Assembly: GCF_001984195.1 (NCBI RefSeq)
Contig: NZ_MTQN01000010.1
Location: 1,178,001-1,242,000 of the forward strand
Direction: 5' to 3'
Source: Kribbella sp. ALI-6-A
GTDB lineage: Bacteria > Actinomycetota > Actinomycetes > Propionibacteriales > Kribbellaceae
DNA: 64,000 nucleotides
This document shows positions 24,827-34,867 of this stretch, one piece after another. The notes beneath the pieces are model-generated. The model ran no database searches. It saw nothing but the letters and a program-made list of their open reading frames with translations, and was not told where the DNA came from. Within the stretch, counting starts at the first letter, position 1. Each line of letters starts with the position of its first letter. The position numbers and the translations under genes were made by a program.

Positions 24827-25990
24827 GTGACCGGTACGGCCGCGTCCGGAGCCGATGTCAGCACGCTCCGCGAGCTCAACTCGATCAGTATCGTGCGGGC
24901 GATGCGTGGGCAGCCGCCGGCCACGGTCACCGAGCTGGCCAGCCGCACCGGCCTGTCCCGCCCCGGGGCGGACGTCGTCGTCCGCGGGCTGGTCACCGAC
25001 GGCTGGGTGAAGATCGTCGAGCCGGACGGCAGCAGCGTCGGCCGCCCGGCCCGGCGCTACCGCTTCAACGCCGACGCCGGGCACGTGCTCGGCGTCGACG
25101 TCGGCGGCCACAAGATCCTCGTGCTGCTCGCCGACCTCGAGGGACAGGTCGTGCACAGCCACCGGCTGCCGGTCGAGCCCGACGCCGACCCGGGCGCGCG
25201 GCTGAAAGCCGTCGACACCGCCATCAGCCAGTGCCTGGCCGCCGTGAAGATGCGGCCCGAGCAGATCTGGGCCGTGACGGTCGGGGTGACCGGCCCGGTC
25301 GACGCCACCGGCCGGACCACTCTGTTCACCCCGCTGCCGGGCTGGGCCAGCGTCTCTCCGGCCGAGCACCTCGCCGCCCGGTTCAGCTGCCCGATCCTGG
25401 TCGAGAACGACTGCAAGCTCGCCGCCGTCGCCGAACGCTGGAAGGGCGCGGCGCAGGACGCCGACGACATCGTCTACATCCTGGCCGGCATGCGCACCGG
25501 AGCGGGCCTCATCCTCGACGGCACGCTGCGGCGCGGCCACGGCGGCGCCGCCGGTGAGATCGGCGCGCTCAAGGCGGTCCGCTGGTTGTCCGCTCCGTCC
25601 CACATCGAGAACTGCCCGGGCGTACCTGCCGACATCCATCCCGACGACAAGGCCGCCTGGGTCTTCAACCAGGCGCGCGAAGGCGATCGCGACGCGAAGA
25701 CCGCGCTGCGCCGCTACGTGAAGGACCTCGCCGTCGGCGCCGCGGCCCTCGTGCTGACGCTCGACCCGCAGGTCGTCGTGCTCGGCGGTGGCTACTCGCG
25801 CTCCGCGGACCTGATCATCGACCCGCTCGCGCAGGAGCTGGGCCGGTTGTGCCTGCGCGTTCCGGAGATCCGGGCTTCCAGCCTGGGCGCCGACAGCGTG
25901 GCTCTCGGTGCGCTGCGCGTCGCCCTGGATCAGATCGACGCGCAGCTGTTCACCGACGGGATGCCTGCGCCGCTGACTGCCTCGTCCTGA
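24827..25990 (+). CDS. ROK family transcriptional regulator
   Basis: A 387-aa regulator. The N-terminal winged helix (about 8-70) includes STLRELNSISIVR and VTELASRTGLSRPG. The ROK sugar-kinase-like domain has the phosphate loop GVDVGGHKILVLL, ENDCKLAAVAERWKG and VVVLGGGYSRS. The zinc motif C-x-C-G-x-x-G-C, usual after the GH motif of ROK proteins, is missing: after RRGHGGAAGEIG the sequence runs to HIENCPGVP instead. GTG 24827 is chosen because AGGGGGAG ends 6 nt before it. The upstream in-frame ATG at 24803 has no ribosome site and sits inside the dyad, but could serve a leaderless message. Likely controls the alpha-galactoside locus. Confidence 0.9.
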   Translation: MTGTAASGADVSTLRELNSISIVRAMRGQPPATVTELASRTGLSRPGADVVVRGLVTDGWVKIVEPDGSSVGRPARRYRFNADAGHVLGVDVGGHKILVLLADLEGQVVHSHRLPVEPDADPGARLKAVDTAISQCLAAVKMRPEQIWAVTVGVTGPVDATGRTTLFTPLPGWASVSPAEHLAARFSCPILVENDCKLAAVAERWKGAAQDADDIVYILAGMRTGAGLILDGTLRRGHGGAAGEIGALKAVRWLSAPSHIENCPGVPADIHPDDKAAWVFNQAREGDRDAKTALRRYVKDLAVGAAALVLTLDPQVVVLGGGYSRSADLIIDPLAQELGRLCLRVPEIRASSLGADSVALGALRVALDQIDAQLFTDGMPAPLTASS

Positions 25991-25999
25991 CGGCCTTCG

Positions 26000-27106
26000 T
26001 CAGTGCAGGTCGACGGCCAGTGAGTAGAGCCGGGTGATCTGGGTGGCGCCGTCGTTGTCGTCGGACAGCAAGTAGAGCTGGCGACGGCCGCCGGGCAGGT
26101 AGCCACCGAGCGCGAGGGCCTCGACGTTGTCCAGCAGCGGGTTGGGCTGCGGCTGCTTGGCGACCGCGCCGGACGGCGGGCAGTCGACCAGGTCGAACAG
26201 CAGCTTCTTCTGGACGAAGTCCTTCGCCGGGGCGCTCGCGATCGATTCACGCCCGCTGACGTCCGGAGCGTGCTTCGTGGAGACCGAGAAAACCCGGATG
26301 GTGTTGCCGACACCCGCGACGAAGGCGCGCTCCATCGACACGAGCCGGTCGCGGCCGACGACCGCCAGCTCGACGAGGTTCAGGCCGGGGTCGGTCTTGT
26401 AGGCGAGCTGTCCGACCGGCTTGTACGCGTGGCCCGGCAGGCCGGCGTACCGGAGGATGCGGTTGCGGCTCCGTCCGTCGGCATCGATGCCGTCAGGGGT
26501 GAGCGCGCCCTCCATGCCGGCGTACAGGGACAGGCCGTCGGGGCTGACGGCAAGCGACTCAAAGGTCTGGTTGGTGGCAGCCTGGCCCGCCGGTGCGACC
26601 AGGAAGCGCGACGGCACCGGCAGTTCGCCGATCTGCCGGCCGTCGGAGAGGCGGAAGCGGCGGATCGACGGCTCGCGCTCCGACGTGGCGAGGATGGTCC
26701 GCGCGCCGCGCTCGACGACCAGGCCCTCGCCGTCGAAGTCAGCACCCGTGTACGGCGTACCGTCGGGGCGGCGCAGGATCGTCATCCCGTCGACGGCGAC
26801 CGTGGGTTTGCTGCTGATCCGCAGGTCGAAGACGCGGGCCGGGGACGTCTGGACGTTGTCGACGAGCGCGACGGCGTGGCCCGGGCGGGTCACGTTCAGC
26901 GCGGACAGGCCGGAGACCTTCTGGCCGGCGTACGTGGTCTTGTCCAGGCTGTCGGTGAAGCCGAGGAACCGCGCGTCGGGAGAGCAGTTCGCCGAGCCGC
27001 CGCCGTCGCCGGGCCGGCTGCTCGCCACCGCGGGTCCGGCGGCGGTCAGGGTTGCGGTCAGCGCGGCGACGGTGGCCGCCGCGGCGAGTGGAGCCTGCCA
27101 GCGCAT
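26000..27106 (-). CDS. exported esterase-like/phytase-like beta-propeller protein
   Basis: A 368-aa exported protein. Signal peptide about 1-29 (MRWQAPLAAAATVAALTATL, AVASS). The rest fits the esterase-like activity of phytase family, a beta-propeller: GLSALNVTRPGHAVALVDN, DFDGEGLVVERG, NQTFESLAVSPDGLSLYAGMEG, and the closing NVEALALGGYLPGGRRQLYLLSDDN. The conserved acidic residues in DFDGEG and ESLA are probable Ca2+ ligands. Whether it hydrolyses phytate or another ester is unknown. It is convergent with the ROK gene, with a gap of only 9 nt. Confidence 0.85.
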   Translation of the reverse strand: MRWQAPLAAAATVAALTATLTAAGPAVASSRPGDGGGSANCSPDARFLGFTDSLDKTTYAGQKVSGLSALNVTRPGHAVALVDNVQTSPARVFDLRISSKPTVAVDGMTILRRPDGTPYTGADFDGEGLVVERGARTILATSEREPSIRRFRLSDGRQIGELPVPSRFLVAPAGQAATNQTFESLAVSPDGLSLYAGMEGALTPDGIDADGRSRNRILRYAGLPGHAYKPVGQLAYKTDPGLNLVELAVVGRDRLVSMERAFVAGVGNTIRVFSVSTKHAPDVSGRESIASAPAKDFVQKKLLFDLVDCPPSGAVAKQPQPNPLLDNVEALALGGYLPGGRRQLYLLSDDNDGATQITRLYSLAVDLH

Positions 27107-27123
27107 GGAAATCCTTCCGAAGT

Positions 27124-27160
27124 CGGTCGTCTAGGGTCCTGATCGAAACCTAGACGACCG
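27124..27160. repeat. perfect 12-bp inverted repeat upstream of the phytase-like gene
   Basis: CGGTCGTCTAGG at 27124-27135 and its exact complement at 27149-27160, with a 13-nt loop. It begins 17 nt before the phytase-like start, so it lies in the promoter or leader. It could be an operator with CCTAG/CTAGG half-sites or a leader hairpin. The glmS gene already has its own terminator hairpin closer by. Confidence 0.7.
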
Positions 27161-27180
27161 AACAACGGATGAACGGCTGC

Positions 27181-27200
27181 GGCTGCAGCTTCCTGCAGCC
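27181..27200 (-). terminator. glmS terminator hairpin
   Basis: GGCTGCAG, 4-nt loop, CTGCAGCC, reading GGCTGCAG-GAAG-CTGCAGCC on the transcribed strand (GNRA-like tetraloop), beginning 6 nt after the glmS stop. No U-tract. Confidence 0.65.
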
Positions 27201-27206
27201 TGGCGA

Positions 27207-29027
<1,821 letters not shown>

Positions 29028-29052
29028 GGGATGGGGTTCCTTTCGCTGTTGG

Positions 29053-29328
29053 TCAGCCGTAGACGATCCGTCGTAGCTGCCGGGCAGAGAGTTCAGGGGA
29101 GCGGACCGGCCAGTGCCGCAGCTCGTCGGCGAGCCGGGCGAAGATCTCGTCGTTGCGCGCGCCGTAGGTCTGCAGCTCGCGGTGCCGGCGCCGGACGTAC
29201 TCCTCGGTGGTCTCGGTGAAGTACGCGAGCACGTCGGCGACCACCCGCCGGGCGTCGTCGGTGCTCAGGCCGGTGGTCCGGCTGACCTGGTCGACCAGCT
29301 CGTCGCTCGGCTGCGTCACCTCACTCAT
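29053..29328 (-). CDS. small conserved-looking protein upstream of glmS, function unknown
   Basis: A 91-aa acidic and helical protein with no signal or membrane segment. Features: TTGLSTDDARRVVADVLAYF (a helix pair), then EEYVRRRHRELQTYGARND and the Arg-rich end LSARQLRRIVYG. I do not recognise a family. ATG 29328 is preceded directly by an in-frame GTG (29331). It is likely co-transcribed with glmS, since the gap is 25 nt. Confidence 0.65.
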   Translation of the reverse strand: MSEVTQPSDELVDQVSRTTGLSTDDARRVVADVLAYFTETTEEYVRRRHRELQTYGARNDEIFARLADELRHWPVRSPELSARQLRRIVYG

Positions 29329-29370
29329 CACCCGGACTACTGTGCCGGTCCGAAGGGTGCTCAGCCAAGG

Positions 29371-29392
29371 ATCTGCCCGAATTCGGGCAGAT
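29371..29392. repeat. perfect 22-bp palindrome
   Basis: A 22-bp self-complementary sequence with no spacer. The left half is ATCTGCCCGAA, and the centre is an EcoRI-type GAATTC. It lies 28 nt beyond the nucS stop and 43 nt before the small pre-glmS gene. It is followed on the plus strand by TATTCTGTTT. It could be a terminator for nucS or, given the lack of a loop, a dimer-binding operator for the glmS operon. Confidence 0.65.
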
Positions 29393-29420
29393 TATTCTGT
29401 TTACTCAGTTTCTGATTGGC

Positions 29421-30080
29421 TTAGAACAGGCGCAGGACGTCGGATTCCATGCCGCGCAGCGCGTCGTAGTCGACCGTCACGCACTCCAGGCCGCGGTCGG
29501 TGGCCAGGAACTGGGCCTGCGGCTTGATCAGCTGAGCGGCGAAGACGCCGCGGACCGGGGCGAGCAGGGGGTCGCGGTTGAGCAGTTCGACGTACCGGGT
29601 GAGCTGCTCGACGCCGTCGATCTCGCCGCGCCGCTTGATCTCGACCGCGACGTGCCGCCCTTCGGCGTCCCGGCAGAGCAGGTCGACCGGTCCGATCGCC
29701 GTCGGGTACTCCCGGCGGACCAGCGTCCACCCCTCGCCGAACGTGGTGACGTGCTCGGCCAGCAGTTCCTGCAGGTGCGCCTCGACACCGTCCTTGATCA
29801 GCCCCGGGTCCAGCCCCAGCTCGTACGACGTGTCGCTGACCACCTCCTCGAAGGTGATCCGCAGTTCTTCGCCGGCCTTGTTCGTGACGCTCCAGACGCC
29901 TTCTTCCTCCGTCAGCTTGCACGGCGGAGACATCCAGTTCAGCGGCTTGTACGACCCACCGTCGGCGTGAATCAGCACCGACCCGTCCGCCTTCACCATC
30001 AACAACCGCGGAGCCATCGGCAGATGAGCGGTCAACCGGCCGGAGTAGTCCACTGAGCAACGAGCAATCACCAGGCGCAC
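29421..30080 (-). CDS. nucS: mismatch-specific endonuclease NucS/EndoMS
   Basis: A 219-aa nuclease that starts non-canonical mismatch repair in actinobacteria lacking MutS/MutL, cutting both strands at G-T and similar mismatches together with the beta clamp. The N-terminal DNA-binding region is [20 protein letters not shown], with [13 protein letters not shown]. The RecB-like catalytic core is [20 protein letters not shown], then IKR (D, E-x-K) and [13 protein letters not shown]. The C-terminus [14 protein letters not shown] resembles a clamp-binding end. GTG 30080 is chosen because it reproduces the family N-terminus MRLVIAxC; upstream in-frame codons look non-coding. Confidence 0.95.
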   Translation of the reverse strand: MRLVIARCSVDYSGRLTAHLPMAPRLLMVKADGSVLIHADGGSYKPLNWMSPPCKLTEEEGVWSVTNKAGEELRITFEEVVSDTSYELGLDPGLIKDGVEAHLQELLAEHVTTFGEGWTLVRREYPTAIGPVDLLCRDAEGRHVAVEIKRRGEIDGVEQLTRYVELLNRDPLLAPVRGVFAAQLIKPQAQFLATDRGLECVTVDYDALRGMESDVLRLF

Positions 30081-30149
30081 GAGGAGACACCGTAGTCCAA
30101 GAGAGCGGAAAACCTCAGCAGGAGTCGGGCGTGAGCCTCGGCCGAGCAC

Positions 30150-30413
30150 TCATTCGTCCTGGTCAGCGCCCGATGTCAGCTCTCGCTCCAGGCGATCGTG
30201 GAGGTTGTCGATCGCGGCGATCTGTTCCGCCGGCTCGCCGGTCATGGCGAGCACTTTCACGTCGCCCAGCAGCAGCTCGAAGACCTTGTGCACGACGTAG
30301 ATGGACTGGGCGATCGAGTAGCCGGCGGCTCGTAGCCGAGCCAGCTCTTCGACCGGTGTGGCCGAGGACGGTCGCAGCTCCTCCGAAAGCCGATCCAGCG
30401 CCGCTTGGTCCAC
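30150..30413 (-). CDS. small helical protein of unknown function
   Basis: An 87-aa soluble protein with a GTG start at 30413 preceded by AGGAGG at a spacing of about 6. Helical throughout: LDRLSEELRPSSATPVEELA, LRAAGYSIAQSIYVVHKVFE, then a Glu/Asp-rich end. The AAGYSIAQSIYVV stretch suggests a buried helix. No family recognised. It lies 69 nt upstream of nucS on the same strand and may be co-transcribed with it. Confidence 0.6.
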   Translation of the reverse strand: MDQAALDRLSEELRPSSATPVEELARLRAAGYSIAQSIYVVHKVFELLLGDVKVLAMTGEPAEQIAAIDNLHDRLERELTSGADQDE

Positions 30414-30548
30414 CGTGCACCTCCTCGTCAGGAAGACCGTAGTTCCTGGTGAGTGCATGAAGGATGCCTGGTGGGTTCCGGTTGGGTTCATGGTGGCGGC
30501 AGGCGCTCGGTGGCAGGCTGAAAGCACGTCGACTTCGGGGGAGTGCCC

Positions 30549-31430
30549 ATGAATCTGATGTGTCCGGCGCGGTTGGTGCTGTTGCCGCTGGGAGGCGTGA
30601 CCTGGGGTGACCAGCTGGCCGGTGAGCGGGTGGCGGTCGTGTACGCCGAGGTCGCGGGCGCGGGGGAGCTGGCCGAGCGGCTGGGAGCGCCGCTTCAGCT
30701 GTTGCCAGGGGCGGTCAGCGACCTGCAGGAGATCGCCGACCTGCATCGCGGCGAGACCGTTGTCGTCGTGGCGCCGGACGTCGGCGTCGCGTTGCCCGCC
30801 GTGGTCGAACACACCGGGGACGACTGGAGCGTCGTCTCCTCGCTCGACGCGAACGCCGTGACCCTGGCGGCCTACGAGCAGCGCGCCGAGAGCTTCCGGT
30901 CGACGATCCCCCGAGACCCCAACGACAACCTGATCCGCCTCGTCGACGAGGCACTGCCCGCGGGCGGCCACGTGCTGGAGCTCGGCAGTGGCACCGGCCG
31001 CGACGCCGCCGAGCTGGAACGCCGAGGCCACCGCGTACGCCGTACGGACGCGACGCTCGCCTTCGTCGAGATGATGCGCGCCGACGGCGTCGACGCCGAC
31101 CAGCTGAACGCGCTCACCGACGACTACGGCGGCCCGTACGACGTGATCTTCGCCGACGCGGTCTTCCTGCACTTCACCCCCGACCAGCTCGCCACCGTGC
31201 TGCGCAAGTGCGCGAAGGCCGCTCCGCTGCTCGCCTTCACCACCCGCGAGGGCGACGGCGCCGAATGGTCCGACCGCCACCTCGAACTCCCACGCCTCTT
31301 CACGCTCTGGCAGGAGGACCCCCTCCGCGGTCTGCTCACCGAGACCGGCTGGCAGGTCCTGCAACTCCACCGCGGCCAGACCCGATCCGGCGGTTGGTTC
31401 CACATCCTCGCCAAGGCGGTCGACGGGTGA
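30549..31430 (+). CDS. class I SAM-dependent methyltransferase with N-terminal extension
   Basis: A 293-aa protein. The C-terminal two thirds are a Rossmann methyltransferase: motif I VLELGSGTGRDAAELERRGH, the acidic strand end RRTDAT, and the YDVIFADAVFLHF strand. The first 95 residues are a separate small domain (ARLVLLPLGGVTWGDQLAGE through VVVVAPDVGVALPAVVEH) that I cannot name. ATG 30549 has GGGGGAG 6 nt upstream. GTGA at 31427-31430 overlaps the start of the NUDIX gene, so the two are translationally coupled. Confidence 0.85.
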   Translation: MNLMCPARLVLLPLGGVTWGDQLAGERVAVVYAEVAGAGELAERLGAPLQLLPGAVSDLQEIADLHRGETVVVVAPDVGVALPAVVEHTGDDWSVVSSLDANAVTLAAYEQRAESFRSTIPRDPNDNLIRLVDEALPAGGHVLELGSGTGRDAAELERRGHRVRRTDATLAFVEMMRADGVDADQLNALTDDYGGPYDVIFADAVFLHFTPDQLATVLRKCAKAAPLLAFTTREGDGAEWSDRHLELPRLFTLWQEDPLRGLLTETGWQVLQLHRGQTRSGGWFHILAKAVDG

Positions 31431-31879
31431 TCCGCGCCGGCGTCATCCTCGTCACCGACCACGGCGTCGCCGCCATCGAACGCGTCCGCGCCGGCCGCCG
31501 CTACCACACCCTCCCCGGCGGCCGCCTCGAACCAGGCGAGACCTCCGCCGAAGCCGCCGTCCGCGAATCCCACGAGGAGCTGGGCCTGATCGTCAAGCTC
31601 CACGGCCTCGCCGCCGTCGTCAACTTCCAGCACACGACCCAGCACTACTACCTGGCCACACCCCTCAGCGGCACCTTCGGCACCGGCACCGGCCCCGAGC
31701 TGACGTCCCCACCCACCTCCGAATCCGGCACCTACCGAGCCGTCTGGCTCCCGCTGTCCGACCTCACCGCCCAGGACCTTCGCCCTCCGGCCATCGCCAC
31801 CGCCCTCCAGTCCACCGCCACCCCCGACCACCTTCTGCAGACCTGGCTCACCGAGCCCCCGACCTTCGACGAGGTGTGA
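31427..31879 (+). CDS. NUDIX hydrolase
   Basis: A 150-aa pyrophosphohydrolase acting on nucleoside diphosphates linked to some moiety X. The NUDIX box is complete: GGRLEPGETSAEAAVRESHE followed by ELGL, matching G-x5-E-x7-R-E-x2-E-E-x-G. The GTG start at 31427 gives VIRAGVILVTDHGVAAIERV, a normal first strand. It shares 4 nt with the methyltransferase stop. The pairing suggests clean-up or repair of the same nucleotide-like substrate, which is inference only. Confidence 0.88.
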   Translation: MIRAGVILVTDHGVAAIERVRAGRRYHTLPGGRLEPGETSAEAAVRESHEELGLIVKLHGLAAVVNFQHTTQHYYLATPLSGTFGTGTGPELTSPPTSESGTYRAVWLPLSDLTAQDLRPPAIATALQSTATPDHLLQTWLTEPPTFDEV

Positions 31880-31926
31880 GGTTGACCTCCCTGGTGACAC
31901 ACCTCATGGGCAGACCACCTGGTGAC
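31871..31926. promoter_or_regulatory. repeat-rich leader before the 3-hydroxyacyl-CoA dehydrogenase gene
   Basis: Inverted repeat GAGGTGTG (31871-31878) / CACACCTC (31898-31905) enclosing a smaller one (GAGGT-TG-ACCTC, 31878-31889). Direct repeat CCTGGTGAC at 31890-31898 and 31918-31926. The first could terminate the NUDIX transcript, and the direct repeats look like paired operator sites. Confidence 0.4.
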
Positions 31927-31942
31927 TGGCACACTTCGAGCC

Positions 31943-33724
31943 ATGGCGCGTGAACTGCAGACAGTCGGTGTGGTCGGGCTCGGCACGATGGGGGCCGGGA
32001 TCGCGGAGGTGTTCGCCCGGCACGGGTTGACCGTGGTCGGGGTGGAGCGGGACGAGCAGGCGGTCGAGCGTGGCCGCGGGCACATCCAGCACTCCACGGA
32101 CCGGGCGGTCAAGCGCGGCAAGCTGTCGGTCGAGGACCAGCAGGCGCTGTTCGACCGGGTCACCTTCGCCACCGAGCTCGAGGCGCTGGCCGACTGCGAC
32201 CTGGTGATCGAGGCGGTGATCGAGCGGCTCGAGCTGAAGCGCGAGATCTTCTCCGCGCTCGACAAGGTGGTGCGCCAGGACGCGATCCTCGCCACCAACA
32301 CGTCGTCGCTGTCGGTCACCGAGATCTCCGTCGCCACCGAGCGCCCGCGCCGGGTCGTCGGCATGCACTTCTTCAACCCCGCGCCGGTGCAGGAGTTCGT
32401 CGAGGTGATCAAGACCGTGGTCACCGAGCCGGACGTCGTCGACGACGTGCTCGCGCTGGCCCGCCGGCTGGACAAGGTCCCGGTCGTCGCCGCGGACCGC
32501 GCCGGCTTCATCGCCAACGCGCTGCTGTTCGGCTACCTGAACCACGCCGTCTCGATGGTCGAGTCGCACTACGCCACCCGCGAGGACGTCGACGCGGCGA
32601 TGCGGCTCGGCTGCGGCTACCCGATGGGCCCGCTCGCGCTGCTCGACCTGATCGGCCTCGACACGGCGTACGAGATCCTCGACACGATGTACAAGCAGGG
32701 CCGCAACCGGCTGCACGCGCCGGCGCCGATCCTCAAGCAGATGGTCACCGCGGGCCTGCTCGGCCGCAAGACCGGCCGCGGCTTCTACACCTACGAGGCC
32801 CCGGACTCCCCGGTCGTGGTCGACGACGACCTGACCCCGCGCCCGAACGGCGACGCGTCCGCCGTCCGTCCGATCAAGCAGATCGGCATCGTCGGCTCCG
32901 GCACGATGGCCGTCGGCATCATCGAGGTCTGCGCCAAGGCCGGGTACGACGTGCTGTACGTCGCCCGCGGCACGGAGAAGGTCGACCGGGTCCGCGCCGG
33001 CCTGGAGCGCTCGCTGGAGAAGGGCGTCCAGCGCGGCAAGCTGTCGTCGGAGGAGCGGGATGCTGCTCTGACCCGGATCGTCGGCACCGCCAAGCTCGAC
33101 GACCTCGCCACGGCCGACCTGGTCATCGAGGCGGTCGTCGAGGAGCTCAGCGTCAAGCAGGCCCTGTTCGAGACCTTCGACGAGATCTGCAAGCCCGGCG
33201 CGATTCTCGCCACCACCACCTCGAGCCTGCCGGTGATCGACCTGGCGATGGCCACCAAGCGCCCTGCGGACGTCGTCGGCCTGCACTTCTTCAACCCGGC
33301 GCCGGTGATGAAGCTGGTCGAGGTGGTCAGCACGGTCAGCACCAAGCCCGAGGTCGCCGACGCGGTCGCCGCCGTGGCCGTTGCCGCTGGCAAGCACCCG
33401 GTGCGCTGCGGCGACCGGGCGGGCTTCATCGTCAACGCCCTACTCTTCCCGTACCTGAACGACGCCGTCCGGATGCTCGAAGCCCACTACGCCGGCGTGG
33501 ACGACATCGACGCCGCGATGAAGCTGGGCTGCCGCCTGCCGATGGGGCCGTTCGAGCTGCTCGACGTGGTCGGCCTGGACGTGTCGCTGGCGATCCAGCG
33601 GACGCTGTACCTGGAGTTCCGCGAGCCCGGGTTCGCGCCCGCGCCGCTGCTCGAGCACCTGGTCACCGCCGGGTACCTGGGCCGCAAGACGGGCCGCGGC
33701 TTCCGCGACTACACCACCGCATAA
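31943..33724 (+). CDS. duplicated 3-hydroxyacyl-CoA (3-hydroxybutyryl-CoA) dehydrogenase
   Basis: A 593-aa protein made of two complete head-to-tail 3-hydroxyacyl-CoA dehydrogenase units (about 1-285 and 300-593). Each has an NAD Rossmann motif (VGVVGLGTMGAGIAEVFARH; IGIVGSGTMAVGIIEVCAKA), the catalytic-His strand GMHFFNPAPV / GLHFFNPAPV and the Asn-containing DRAGFIANALL / DRAGFIVNALL. Both units end GLLGRKTGRGFYTY / GYLGRKTGRGFRDY. Single-unit bacterial enzymes are about 285 aa, so this is a fused dimer. Likely role: reduction of acetoacetyl-CoA or beta-oxidation, feeding the crotonyl-CoA used by Ccr (55082-56413). ATG 31943; no clear Shine-Dalgarno. Confidence 0.9.
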   Translation: MARELQTVGVVGLGTMGAGIAEVFARHGLTVVGVERDEQAVERGRGHIQHSTDRAVKRGKLSVEDQQALFDRVTFATELEALADCDLVIEAVIERLELKREIFSALDKVVRQDAILATNTSSLSVTEISVATERPRRVVGMHFFNPAPVQEFVEVIKTVVTEPDVVDDVLALARRLDKVPVVAADRAGFIANALLFGYLNHAVSMVESHYATREDVDAAMRLGCGYPMGPLALLDLIGLDTAYEILDTMYKQGRNRLHAPAPILKQMVTAGLLGRKTGRGFYTYEAPDSPVVVDDDLTPRPNGDASAVRPIKQIGIVGSGTMAVGIIEVCAKAGYDVLYVARGTEKVDRVRAGLERSLEKGVQRGKLSSEERDAALTRIVGTAKLDDLATADLVIEAVVEELSVKQALFETFDEICKPGAILATTTSSLPVIDLAMATKRPADVVGLHFFNPAPVMKLVEVVSTVSTKPEVADAVAAVAVAAGKHPVRCGDRAGFIVNALLFPYLNDAVRMLEAHYAGVDDIDAAMKLGCRLPMGPFELLDVVGLDVSLAIQRTLYLEFREPGFAPAPLLEHLVTAGYLGRKTGRGFRDYTTA

Positions 33725-33752
33725 TCGCGTGCGGGCCGCGCCGGTCCGCACC

Positions 33753-33758
33753 TACGCT
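33753..33758 (+). promoter_or_regulatory. -10 element (TACGCT) of a probable leaderless transcript
   Basis: TACGCT ends 6 nt before ATG 33765. Just upstream, the imperfect inverted repeat GTGCGGGCC (33729-33737) / GGTCCGCAC (33743-33751) may end the preceding transcript. Confidence 0.45.
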
Positions 33759-33764
33759 CCGACC

Positions 33765-34841
33765 ATGCAATCCCGGACGCCGCCGAAGCCGCGGTCGCTG
33801 TACAAGGACGCCGAGGGCCACTGGGTACGCCGGTGGACCGGCGCCGACTGGTTCGCCGCGGCCGACGCGTGGGTGCGGTCCCAGCTGGCGGTCGCCGGGA
33901 TCGCCGTCACCGGCGACCCGGTGCCGTACAAGATCCGCTTCTGGGCGGCGGTCTGGTGCTACCCGACCGACCAGGGGTTGTACTGGTTCAAGGAGAACAA
34001 CCCCGGTCAGTCGTTCGAGGCCGCCCTCGTCGACGCGATGGCGCGCGAGCTCCCGCAGCACGTGATCGCCCCACTCGCGATCGAGGCCGCCCGCGGCTGG
34101 ATGCTCACCGCCGACCAAGGTGTGACGCTCGGCGAGCAGCCGGCCCAGGTCGATCCGCTGGTGCTGTGGCGTCGCCTGGCCGTCGAGTACGCCGGTTTGC
34201 AGCGCGACACGGTCCCCGCCGAACAGGCCTTGCTCGCCAGCGGGTTGACTCCGATCGGCCCGGATCAGCTCGGCAGCACGGTGCACGGCATCGCGGACTG
34301 GTTCGGGCGGTTCGACGACGGGCATCCGCTCGCGATCGGCGGCAAGGTCACCGACCTGCACCGGGCGGCCGACACCCTGGACGGCTGGAGGACGCGGTTC
34401 TGCGGCGCGATTCCGATGGCGCTCGACCAGAACGACCTGCACGCCCACAACGTGTTCGCGGCCGGTCCGACCGCGCCGTTCCGGTTCTTCGACTTCGGCG
34501 ATTCGCTCTGGGGACATCCGTTCGTCACGCTGGCCTGCGTACGCGACGCGCTCGTCAACCCGGACGACCCGAACAGCTGGGCCGAGGACGATCCCCGCCT
34601 CACCGAGATCACCGACGCTTATCTGCAGCAGTGGAGCGATCTCGCACCGCTCGACGTGCTCCGCGCCGAACTGCAAGCAGCGCTGCCGGTGCACGTCGTC
34701 CACCGACTGATCTCCTGGCACCGGCTCCTGGTCCACGCCGACGAGAAGGAGGCGGCCGCGTGGGCGTTTTCGCCCCACCACTGGGTGGCCGAAGTCATTC
34801 GCCTCTTCGCCAACGGTACGAACCCGCCGACCACCGCCTGA
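33765..34841 (+). CDS. phosphotransferase (aminoglycoside phosphotransferase-like kinase fold)
   Basis: A 358-aa protein of the APH/choline kinase-like superfamily. The catalytic loop is variant: MALDQNDLHAHNVFAAG, where most members have HGDLHxxN; the Asp and Asn are kept. The metal-binding DFGD is present as FRFFDFGDSLWGHP. Upstream, GLYWFKENNPG has the ATP-binding Lys. The substrate is not known, and this subfamily is not a proven resistance enzyme. Leaderless start at ATG 33765. Confidence 0.82.
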   Translation: MQSRTPPKPRSLYKDAEGHWVRRWTGADWFAAADAWVRSQLAVAGIAVTGDPVPYKIRFWAAVWCYPTDQGLYWFKENNPGQSFEAALVDAMARELPQHVIAPLAIEAARGWMLTADQGVTLGEQPAQVDPLVLWRRLAVEYAGLQRDTVPAEQALLASGLTPIGPDQLGSTVHGIADWFGRFDDGHPLAIGGKVTDLHRAADTLDGWRTRFCGAIPMALDQNDLHAHNVFAAGPTAPFRFFDFGDSLWGHPFVTLACVRDALVNPDDPNSWAEDDPRLTEITDAYLQQWSDLAPLDVLRAELQAALPVHVVHRLISWHRLLVHADEKEAAAWAFSPHHWVAEVIRLFANGTNPPTTA

Positions 34842-34867
34842 CCTGAGCCGCGTGCCACACTCCCGGC

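Noticed and set aside
29028-29052. glmS riboswitch/ribozyme
   Set aside because: Only 25 nt separate glmS from the preceding gene, too short for the ribozyme.
33765-34841. Antibiotic-resistance aminoglycoside kinase
   Set aside because: Only the kinase fold is shared; the catalytic loop is variant (QNDLHAHN) and many such actinobacterial proteins have other substrates.
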